Assembly: GCA_947683425.1 (NCBI GenBank)
Contig: CANTUQ010000055.1
Coordinates: forward strand, 4,886,001 to 4,950,000
Reading direction: 5' to 3'
Length of the DNA stretch: 64,000 nt
Origin: Excoecaria cochinchinensis
Lineage: Eukaryota > Streptophyta > Magnoliopsida > Malpighiales > Euphorbiaceae
The stretch's first letter is position 1. Each line of letters starts with the position of its first letter. The translations under genes were made by a program, and so were the position numbers. The notes below the pieces were generated by a model. That model ran no database searches. It was not told where the DNA came from and was given only the letters and a program-made list of their open reading frames with translations. Shown here in pieces: positions 45,868 to 56,004 of this stretch.

Positions 45868-46830
45868 CATGGAACCTCTTTGGACCAATCGGATGTGGCA
45901 GAATTTTTGTTTGAGAAGATTGATTGGATTCTATAAGAGATAGTATGCCCTCAGCATCAATGAGTTGTTTGTGCCGTATCACTTTTGCAAGGATCGGCAT
46001 ATGATTGGTGGAAGCTTGTGCTTCTCAATCCACAACGACCGGCTGAGTTGACATGGGAGTTTTTTGTGCAAGAATTTGAGCAAAAATATGTTACCAAGGC
46101 CTATCAAGAGACAAAGTGGAAGGAATTTATAAGTTTTAAGCAAAGGAACTTGTCGGTTAGCGACTATCAGAAGGAGTTCAGTCGTTTGAGTAAGTATGTG
46201 CCTACTGCATTGTTTACTGAGAATTTCAAGTGTCAGCAGTTTCAAGACGGGTTAAGAGAAGTGATTAGAGGTCCATTGTCGGCTATGGCGGTTATGCAAC
46301 CAGTTGGGTATTATCAGCTAGTGGCAGCAGCAATTATCTTAGAAGAATCTGAGATGATAAAATAGGGAATAGAACATAAGAGGAGAGCTCCTGATAGTGA
46401 CGTTGTCAGTAATAAGAAGGCCAAAGGTATTCCGAGCGGACAAGTGACTAAAGGGACTGCTCAAGTGCCTTCTGAAGTGGGAATGTGTAGCACCACTTAC
46501 TTGTATAGGAAGTCGAGCATCGGATTGTGAACATTGCCAAAGACGGCATTGGGGTACATGTCGCAAGATCACAGGTGCGTGCTTCAAGTGCGGAAGCATG
46601 GAGCATCGGTTTGTCCTGACTGGAGGGAGAATAAGAGCCAACAAGAGAGCAAAGCGGGTGGAGGTAAATCTAATGCAACAAGAAGCAATTGGGATAGAAG
46701 TAGAGCACCTTAGGTGCCATCGAAAACTGTGCATCAGATCCCGAACAAAGGAGAGTATGTTCGGCCACGGGTTTATGCGATGATTAGAGAGGATACTCTA
46801 GAGCCCGCAGGTCCTTCTGGTAAGTGTTAA
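45868..46830 (+). pseudogene. gag: D gag, C-terminal part, degraded
   Basis: Continues the D Gag after C' (CATGG repeated at 45868-45872). TAA and TGA codons occur before 45965. An open stretch at 45985-46365 has YDWW and LFTENFKC, then TAG where relatives have a CAG. Beyond 46365 the frame shifts, but the zinc-knuckle pair (CEHC...; CFKCGSMEH) is readable from about 46526 to 46612. It ends near GGTCCTTCTG|GTAAGT at 46820, the gag-protease junction position. No pol. More decayed than A or B Gag. Confidence 0.8.
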
Positions 46831-46888
46831 TTTGTTAAGTTTTCATATGAGTTCGATTTTGGTAAGTGGGATATAAGTGGTTCGCGGG

Positions 46889-46926
46889 GAAATTTTGAGG
46901 ACCAAATTTCTTAAGGAGGAGAGAAT
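46889..46926 (+). other. PPT-proximal hairpin and polypurine tract, D
   Basis: Imperfect arms GAAATTTT and CAAATTTC, then AAGGAGGAGAGAAT directly before the LTR. Confidence 0.8.
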
Positions 46927-47985
46927 TATCACATCCCAAAAATGGGCTAGTTGAAATTGCATGTTAATTGGACATTTAAAGGGTAAATTGGTATTTATAC
47001 AGGTGAATTTGATATGAATTAAGGACTAAATTGAATGGGATTTGAAGTATTTCATAAAGGAATTGTTGTTAGTGAGTGATATGTATTTTGCTAAGGATAT
47101 ATAAGGGGAAAATCCAAGGACAAAAAGGTAAACTCAAGGTAGTAGAAATAGAGGTCCAATAAGAGATGGACATGTAGCTTGGTAGGTGAGTGCATTAATG
47201 GAGATTAGAAAGAGTAAAGATAGAGGAAGGGCAGAAAAGAGTTGCTTCCTATGAAAGCCACCAGCTACTCCTCTTTCTTGCTTCTCCCGTTCTCTCACTC
47301 CCTCATCTCTCTCATTTTTCTACTCTCTACTCTTTCCTATGTTGTTCTTCACGTTTGATCTAGGGTTTGTGGCCAAGAGTGGTTTTTCCAAGAGGTAAGT
47401 GGTTGGGTATATGATTTGCTTCTTCATCTTCGTCCTTTTGGGTTGATATGGGTTATATGGTTTGTTCATGGGTTAATTGAGCTATTGTTTTGGTTGGATT
47501 ATATGCAAGAATCTGAAGAGAGAAGAAAGAGCAAAGGAAAAGGAAAAGTGGTATCTTGAATATAGTGGATTGAGCTCCATTTCCAGGTTTGGGAGTTGTA
47601 TTTGGTTTGAGAGTCTTTGCCATTCTCCATTCGGATCATGTATTTGAGTTTTGATTGTGTTGTCATTTGTATGTTTTGATACATGTCAAAGTCTGTGTTT
47701 GATAGATTTGTGTATATGATTTGAGATGTAAGAGTTATACTGCTTTGCATGTCAATTTTGAAGAGTATGTACATGAACATGAGATGGATTTTTTGGGTTT
47801 TTGAAACCTCTGTATATGTTGATTAGATGTGTCTTAATATTGTGTAAATTGAGTTGTTACTGTTATATTCATGTTTTGAAGGCACTGGAGGTAAGATTCT
47901 TACATGATTTTGCATGATATTTGGTTATGAAGAAAGATTGGGTTTTGGTTTTCAAGCTCAGTTTTTTTTCTACCGTTTTGCTGAG
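46927..47985 (+). repeat. D 3' LTR (left part)
   Basis: Begins TATCACATCCC, so this copy too lacks the TG start. Aligns with 23587 onward until F interrupts it at 47986. Contains GATATATAAGG (TATA-like, near 47097), GAG|GTAAGT at 47392 and putative exon 47510-47586. Confidence 0.88.
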
Positions 47986-48338
47986 TGTAATGCCCCGAAA
48001 TTGACCCTAGTAGTATGTTGGCTTAACTAGTCTAGTTGGGTGAATTTAATAGTGAGTTTGCTAATTTGGATTTGAGTGTAATTGGGAAATGGAGGACTTA
48101 ATTGAACAGAATAAATAAGTTTAAGTGACTTATGGGTAGATATGTATGATAAAATTAAGGAGGGATTAATTAAGAGTTAGTGGGGATTAATTAGGTTAAT
48201 CTTAATTAAGATTGTAGGAGTGGATTCTAAGTGGCAATTGTTGGATTTGTCAACTCAGCATTGTCATGCAATGGAGGATTTGAGTGGTGGAATCTAGCTG
48301 TTAACTTCTGCCCTTGCCACTTCATCCTCCTATATGCA

Positions 48339-48346
48339 ATATAAAG
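48339..48346 (+). promoter_or_regulatory. TATA-like site of the F LTR
   Basis: ATATAAAG within the first 360 bp of the LTR, followed by a GA-rich then CT-rich leader. Confidence 0.4.
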
Positions 48347-49796
48347 CTTGACGAGAGAGAGAAAACCCACTAGTTTTGCACGTGTATTCAGCCTTTTCTT
48401 CCTCTCTCTGAAATCTGATGTTCTTTCTTCTTCATCAACGTGAAGTTCCTTTCAAAGTTACCATTTTTGGTTCCACAAATCCTGCCAGTAAGTGTTTAGT
48501 TGGTTAATTAAATTGCTGATTATTGCATAGGTAAGTGACTAATTATAGTTCTTCATCTCCCACTTCTTCTTGTTCTGAAATTTATGGGATTGAGGACTGA
48601 TTTTGGTGTTATAATTCTGGAATTTGGTTGTGCATGTCACACCCCGTTTGCCCCCTAGTTGAATGAGCCATATTTGTATGTGTATGCAATTGCATGAGTT
48701 TTGGATTATAAGGGCATTTTAGTAATTTTGCATGTTATAAGAGATTTGCTTGCATGTGGGTGTATGCGTGGTGCCATGGTGTGAGTTAGTGGGATTGGAA
48801 TGGTGTGTGCGTGAGTGCACCAAAATAGGTTGTGCACTAGTGGGTTTAATTTAGTATGTGGGCATGCATATGGTTGTAAGGTGTGAATTAGGGGTTGCAC
48901 TTGTGTGTGTTGTGCATACAATTGTAGGGTATGTGTTAGTTGGGAGAGTCTAGTGTGTGTGTATTGCATTAGCATCTAGGGTGTGAGTGACCAAATCCCA
49001 CCCTTAGGATCTTGACATGTGTCTAGGGTTAAGAAAAGAAAAGGGAAAGAAGAGAAAGGGCAAAAATCAGATTTCCTCATTGTGTTTCCCGTTCTTCACG
49101 CCGCCCTCTTCTCTTCTCTTCTTCTTTTCTTCTTCTCTTGGACTTTGGTTGAGATTCAAGGTTGCTAGTGGGGTTTGATCATCATTTTGTAGTAATTGGT
49201 AAGTTTCATGCATTCATTTTACCTTTGTTTGAGTTTCCATCTTCTTCTCTTTTCTTGTTTTTGAAATGGGTTTGAAGTTTGGATTTTTGGCTTTGTTTGC
49301 TTGTTCTTGGTTGGGTTTCCTAGTTGAGCCTCCCCGGGATCCTAAAGGCAAGGAAGTTGCGGGATCAAGTGGAACTAAACACTAGGAGCTAAGGATTTTG
49401 AGGTTTGGGAATTTCTTCCTTTTTATGTGAAAATGTTCATGAGTGTGTTCTTGATGTTTTCTTGGAATTAGGTTGTTAGATGTCCTTTATTTTGATGTTT
49501 ATGCTATGGGTCTTTGTTTTAGAATGTGGAACTTGCAAGATTATGAATTAATCATGATGAATTCGGATTTGAAGTAATTTGATGCATAAATGGAGTTTGT
49601 GAATGATTATTGAAATTAAATGTTCAAATTGATGGATTGGATGAAGTTTATTGTTAATAAATGTTGTATTATGGTTGTTTATGCTTTTGGATGGCTGGAT
49701 TTGAGGTAAGTCACCTTTGTTTGAGATTTGAGTGGTTGGAGGAAGAAATGGAAGAGGAAAATCTGCAGAATTTCTGCAGATTTTCAAAATCCCGAC

Positions 49797-50162
49797 TCTG
49801 TCGCGATCGCGACTACTGTCGCGAGGTCGCGACAGAGAATGGTAGTGGGAGCTTCATTGTCGCGAGCACGCGACGTCCGCCGCGAGTCGCGACAGCCGAA
49901 GTGTTATATACCTTCTGTCGCGAGCGCGACAACTGTCGCGATCGCGACAGAGAGTATTGTTGCCAGGTGTTATCGCGACCACGCGATCCGTCGCGAGATC
50001 GCGATAGCACCCTTTGCCTTCTGTCGCGATCGCGACATCTGTCGCGAGCGCGACAGAGCCTGACTCTTCCGTTCTCCCCGCGGTCGCGAAATCTGTCGCG
50101 CGCGCACAGCGAAGAGACTTTGGTCTCTGTCGCGAGCGCGACAGACGTCGCGAGCGCGACAG
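49797..50162 (+). repeat. CpG palindrome array, C2 5' LTR
   Basis: GTCGCG...CGCGAC words as in C1, with two adjacent terminal units. The sister is 57135-57500, where two CG sites have become CA. Confidence 0.92.
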
Positions 50163-50367
50163 TCCCTTGTATGCTGAATGAGTTTCCTTCCTTCGCGTGT
50201 GCCTTGAACTTCAGTTTACTTTAGCAGTTACGAGATTTATGCTTGGTAATCTATAAATGATATGCAAGTGTAACCATGATATGATTATGCCCATTTGATG
50301 ATGATGATTTTGGAAACTGTGAAATGGTTTGAATAATATATATATATGACCTGCTAGAGTCTAGTCA

Positions 50368-50581
50368 GTGGATAGTTAGGCATGCCTAATAGAGTCTTTG
50401 CTGCAGCTTCTGTTATTTCTGTTTGGACCCCGATCAGGTCCCGTTCGTTCCTCGCGAACTTCTGTATTGTGTTTGGATCTTGTTTAAGGTCCTTCTGGAA
50501 TTGTTTATGAATGAAAGGTTAAAATGGTTTTTCGTATTCGATTGGTACTCGTAAAGTACTTTCTGTTCACTCGTTATCCAC
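50368..50581 (+). other. Hairpin-ladder domain, C2 5' LTR
   Basis: GTGGATA / TATCCAC with the same internal hairpins as C1. Sister: 57706-57919. Confidence 0.7.
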
Positions 50582-51251
50582 TACCTTGAGTCAGCAGGGA
50601 TTTCATTGTTTAAAGTACTTGTATGAAATGTTATATGAACAAATACATGTTTTATTCTTATGGATTCAATGAAGGAAAGTACAATCTGTTATGAGAATAT
50701 GATTATTAATATGAACCTTCTGATGAATGGCTATATGTATTTACGCATGTGAATCGCCTTGACGACCGTTGTGAATGGTTGTCTTTATATTATGTGTGTT
50801 TTCCCCACTAAGCGTCTATCGCTTAGCACGGTGTGTTTACCCGTGCAGGTGTGGAAGGAGTTGATTTTGGGAGAGTCGTCGCCATCAAAGCCAACACAGC
50901 GGGGTCTTAGTGTAGGGCTTATTTTTGTAGCTTATGATTCTTTTTGTATAGAACTCTCATATGATTTTGTATTAGCTTCCGCTTTTGTAATTGAAGTTTT
51001 GGGATATGTAATTATCTTTTGTATCTCTAAGTTGATCAGAACAGTAATGTAATGCTTTCATTATATTAATGCATGATCAGCTTCTTTGAATGGTATTGTA
51101 AAGTTTTAATTTACCCTGTATTTTGGTATGTATGTTTACGTATGAATGTATGTATATTTCTGTATCTGTGTGGTGGCACCTTTACTCCTACGGTATCTTA
51201 CTCCTTATCGGATGGGATCGCCTACGTATGGGTAAGGGGTGTTACAAGTTG

Positions 51252-51263
51252 TGGTATCAGAGC
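51252..51263 (+). other. Primer-binding site, C2
   Basis: TGGTATCAGAGC five bases after the LTR. Confidence 0.95.
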
Positions 51264-51366
51264 TCCGGTTTAGGCGTTTCTGGGTGATTGCTTATATGAT
51301 GCTATGTGTGTATATGTCTATGTTTAGGGCTGTGTTGGCTGATATGGTTGTCCTCTTACTTGTTAG

Positions 51367-54300
51367 ATGAATTCTGATTCTGCTCACGGTGCGCTCGAGG
51401 AGTCCGCTGAAAGTGTGAACCCTCCAGCGGTAGATCCGTCTGTCTCTGTTTCGGTGTCGGCTCAACATGCTAGGGTCCAACCTGAGGCCGCTGCCATGCC
51501 TTTTGAGGCGATGCTTAGATTGCATCAAGACATGGCTCGGGTTTTGGATAGAGTGACTGCCCCGAAAGCCCCGATAGTGAGTCTGAGAAGAGCGGGTGTT
51601 GAGGATTTTTATGGGACCGGACTGGATGAATCTGAGTTAGCCGAGAAGTGGCTGGATAAAGTTAAGAGAGCTTTGAGGGAAATCAGGTGCCCTCCTGATC
51701 AGCAAGCGGAGTGTGCTGTAGCCTTGCTTCAAGGTTCAGCATACGAATGGTGGGAGTTGGTGTGTAGGCAGCCTCAGATGCCTGACCCTTTGACATGGGA
51801 TTTCTTTGATGAGCAATTTTCTAAGAAGTATGTGACTCAGGCGTATAGGGACGCTAGATGGGCGCAGTTTTTGAGTTTGAGGCAAAGGGCCTTGTCTGTG
51901 GCAGATTATGAGAAGGAGTTTAACCGGTTGTCCCGTTATGCTCCGCGTGGGGTCATGACGGATGATTTTAGATGCAAGCTCTTCGAGGCCGGGTTGAATG
52001 ATTCTTTGAAGATTGCTTTAGTTTCTTTGATGTGTATGCCGGGGGTACAGTATTATCAGATTGCTGAAGCTGCTTTGAGGGCAGAGAAAGCGGAAACTTT
52101 GATTAGAGAGAGAGCTCAGCGCCGGAGTTCTGCTAGAGGTGGTGTTTCCTCATCTTCGGGTAAGAGGTCTAGGAACCCGCAAGATGATCCTGCGGCTGGT
52201 TCGGCTTCAAGGGGGAGAAGGCAAGGTTCAGCTGCAGTGTCTGGTTCTGGTCTGGGTGGCCGGTCTGACGCTGCACCCGTTTGTTCGAACTGCAGTAAGA
52301 CTCACTGGGGTGAGTGTAGGTGGCTTACTGGTGGGTGTTTTAGGTGTGGAAGCACTGAACACCGTGTGGCTAATTGTCCTCAGATGAGTGAAGACTCGGG
52401 TCCTCCGGGAGGAGCTAGCAGAGTTGGATCGAATGCTCCGCAGGCCCCTAGAGGTAGAGGTAGAGGAAGAGGTCGAGGCGGTCGACCCAGAGATGTAGCT
52501 GGTTCTGAGACAGTTGAGCGTCCTCCTCAGGGTGCCGTTAGAGCTTATGCAGTGAGAGCCAGAGATGAGCAGGATGCCCCTGATGTGATTGCTGGTAAGT
52601 TCCTACTCCATGACACTGAATTATATGCTCTAATAGATCCTGGTTCCACACACTCATATTTGTGCACACATAAGTTTATTGATAAGTTGCATGTGGTAGA
52701 ACAGTTAGACTATGAGATTTGTGTGACCAATCCGTTAGGGCATAGTGTCAGTGTGAGTAGAATTTATAGGAATTGTCCGTTGATGGTTGAGAATGTTGAG
52801 TTTCCTGTGGATTTGATAGAGTTGCCCTTCAGAGAGTATGATTTGATTTTGGGTATGGACTGGTTGAGTAAGCATAGAGCCGTGGTTGATTGTCATAGGA
52901 AGACTTTCGTGCTTTGAGATAGGAATCGAGTTCCCGTGTTTGTCAGAGGTTTGGGTGCTAGTTCCGTGCACAATGTGATTTCTGCTATTCAAGCTAAGAG
53001 GTTTATGAGAAAAGGTTGTGAGGCTTTTCTGGCTGTGGTTTTGGATTCCAGGAGGGATCAAGTTAGGATTGAGAACATCCCTATTGTTCGAGAGTTCAGT
53101 GATGTTTTTCCGAGTGACTTGCCTGGTTTGCCTCCAGAGAGGGAAGTTGAGCTAGCCATAGAGATTATGCCGGGTACCACACCGGTGTCGAAGGCACCTT
53201 ATCGGATGGCTCCTATAGAGTTGAGAGAACTTAAAACTCAACTGCAAGAGCTGTTGGATAAGGGATACATTCGACCCAGCATATCTCCTTGGGGAGCTCC
53301 GGTACTGTTTGTTAAGAAGAAGGATGGATCCTTGAGGATGTGTATAAACTACAGGCAGATTAATAAGGTCACAGTGAAGAATAAATATCCGTTGCCCAGA
53401 GTTGAAGATTTGTTTGATCAGCTGCGAGGTGCGGGTGTGTTTTCTAAGATTGACCTTCGGTCTGGGTATTATCAGCTTCGTGTTAAAGATCAGGATGTGG
53501 TCAAGACTGCATTTCGGACTCGGTATGGCCACTATGAGTTCCTTGTTATGCCGTTTGGTTTGACTAATGCTCCAGCGGCATTCATGGATTTGATGAATAG
53601 GGTGTTCAGGCCATACTTAGACCGGTTTGTAGTAGTTTTTATAGATGATATTTTGGTATTTTCCAAGGATGAAGCCGAGCATGAAGAGCATCTTCGGTTA
53701 GTTTTGCAGATTTTGAGAGAGCATCGGTTGTTTGCTAAGTTGAGTAAGAGTGATTTTTGGCTTAAGGAAGTGTCGTTTTTGGGTCATATAGTTTCAGCGA
53801 AGGGTATTCAAGTGGATCCAGCTAAGATTGAGGCGATAGTAGATTGGAAATCGCCTAGGAATGTCCAGGAAGTGAGGAGTTTCCTTGGTCTGGCGGGTTA
53901 TTACCGTCGGTTCGTTAAGGGTTTTTCAGTGATTGCTGCTCCGATGACCAGGTTATTGAGGAAAGGAATTAAGTTCGAATGGTCGGATAAGTGCCAAGTT
54001 TGTTTTGAGAGGTTGAAGTAGTTGTTGGTTGAAGCTCCTATATTAACTCAACCCACCTCGGGTAAGGAGTTTGTTATATATAGTGACGCTTCAGGTGTTG
54101 GTTTGGGATGTGTTCTGATGCAGGAAGGTAAGGTAGTGGCTTATGCTTCTCGACAGTTGAAGCCGCACGAAAGGAATTATCCGACGCATGATCTCGAGTT
54201 AGCTGCAGTTGTCTTTGCTTTGAAGATTTGGCGTCATTATCTCTACGGTGAGAAGTGTAGAATCTTTTCGGACCACAAAAGTTTGAAGTATTTTCTGACT

Positions 54301-56004
54301 CAGAAGGAATTGAATATGAGGCAACGTCGTTGGCTTGAGCTGTTTAAGGACTACGATTGCATTGTGGATTACCATCCGGGTAAGGCCAATGTAGTCGCGG
54401 ATGCGTTGAGTAGGAAGTCAGTTTCTGCCTTGTTTTTGAGAAGGTTTAGATGGAGGTTTGGTTCCGATGGAGCTTTGTTAGCACAGTTGAGGGTCAAGCC
54501 TACTTTGAGACAGCAGATAGTTGATGCTCAGAAGGTAGATGAGAAACTTCAGCGGATTGTTCAAGAAGTCGGTTTAGGTAAGCAGTCAGAGTTTTCGGTT
54601 CAGGATGGGGTTCTTCTGTTTGGGAACCGTTTGTGTGTACCGAATAGTGCTGAGTTGAGAAGACAGATTTTGGATGAGGCGCATAGTTCAGTTTTCACCA
54701 TGCATCCTGGCAGTGTAAAGATGTACCGGGATTTGAAGCAGTTCTTTTGGTGGTCTGGTATGAAGAGGGAAATCGTGGACTTTGTATCTAAGTGCCTGAC
54801 TTGTCAGCAAGTCAAGGCTGAGCACCAGGTTCCTTCTGGTTTGCTCACGCCTTTGTCTATTCCCGAATGGAAGTGGGATGACATCGCCATGGATTTTGTC
54901 TCCGGTTTACCTTTGTCTCAGAGAAAGCATGATTCTGTTTGGGTTGTTGTCGATCGACTCACGAAGTCTGCTCACTTTTTACCGGTTAGGATGGATTATT
55001 CGATGAGTAGATTGGCCAGTATGTATGTTGATGAGATAGTGCGATTGCATGGAGTACCTCTGTCCATAGTTTCTGATAGGGACCCAAGGTTCACATCTAA
55101 GTTCTGGAAAGAGTTGCAGCGAGCTTTGGGTACCAAGTTGAAGTTCAGTACAGCATTTCATCCGCAGAAAGATGGTCAATCCGAGCGTGTGATTCAGATC
55201 TTAGAGGATATGATGAGGGCTTGTGTTTTGGACTTTCCGGGTAGCTGGGACAAGTACGTATCATTGATGGAATTTGCCTACAACAACAGTTTTCAGTCAA
55301 GCATTGGTATGTCACCTTTTGAGGCTCTGTATGGACGTCAGTGTAGGACTCCTGTTTGTTGGACAGAGTTGTCTGAGAGGTCAATGATTGGGCCAGATCT
55401 GGTTAGAGACACAGAAGAAAAGATCAGAGTTGTGCAGCGGAATTTGAAAGTGGCCAAGGATCGACAGAAGTCTTATGCCAATCTGAAGAGAAAGGATGTA
55501 CAGTTTGAAGTTGGGGACAAGGTTTTTCTTAAAGTGTCTCCTTGGAGAAGAGTACTTCGATTTGGAAAGAAAGGGAAGCTTAGTCCTCGCTTTATTGGTC
55601 CGTATGAGGTATTAGCAAGAGTTGGTCCAGTGGCTTATAGGCTAGCTTTGCCGTTGGAATTGTCAAAGCTTCATGATGTGTTTCACGTTTCTATGCTCCG
55701 TCGATATAGATCGGATCCTTCCCATGTGTTGTCGGTTCAAGAAGTTCAAGTGCAGTCAGATTTTTCCTACGATGAGGAGCCTAGAGCTATCCTAGAGCGG
55801 GAAGTACGTCAGCTGAGGAATAAGCAGATTCCTTTGGTCAAGGTTTTGTGGAATCACCATGGGGTTGAGGAAGCAACTTGGGAACCGGAGGAATCGATGA
55901 GATTGCAGTATCCGCAATTGTTCTGTTCAGGTGAGAATTTCGAGGACGAAATTCTTGTTAGTAGGGGAGAGTTGTCACACCCCGTTTGCCCCCTAGTTGA
56001 ATGA
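51367..56004 (+). pseudogene. gag-pol: C2 gag-pol polyprotein with two in-frame stops
   Basis: Same 1545-codon frame and domain order as C1 with no length change. TGA at 52915-52917 (codon 517, after protease; C1 has CGA) and TAG at 54019-54021 (codon 885, between reverse transcriptase and RNase H; C1 has CAG). The codon that is TAG in C1 is CAG here. Two odd missense changes: D661 of the reverse transcriptase DYRQINK motif reads N, and the integrase HPQTDGQSE motif reads HPQKDGQSE. FIDD, HHCC and DDE residues are intact. The frame crosses the polypurine tract and stops 32 bases inside the 3' LTR. A GTAAGT donor-like site at 52595 marks the gag-protease junction. Not functional as written, but likely very recently active. 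Confidence 0.95.
55935..55972 (+). other. PPT-proximal hairpin and polypurine tract, C2
   Basis: Arms GAATTTCG and CGAAATTC at 55935-55954, then GTAGGGGAGAGT (55961-55972). Confidence 0.88.

Larger units (their letters stand above)
23587..47985 (+). mobile_element. Element D: gag-only LTR retrotransposon split by C' and F
   Basis: 5' LTR 23587-26134, gag start 26260-26480, then the C' insertion (26481-45867), gag remainder 45868 onward, polypurine tract, and 3' LTR from 46927 until F interrupts it at 47986. Without the insertion the interior is about 1.4 kb with no pol, the same plan as A and B. The 5' flank is CACAT (23582-23586); the matching right flank would lie past the window. Confidence 0.85.
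48635..51246 (+). repeat. C2 5' LTR
   Basis: 2612 bp. Donor-like GTAAGT at 49199, putative leader exon 49324-49402, palindrome array 49797-50162, hairpin domain 50368-50581, hairpin pair and GTGCAG|GT near 50848. Confidence 0.95.
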
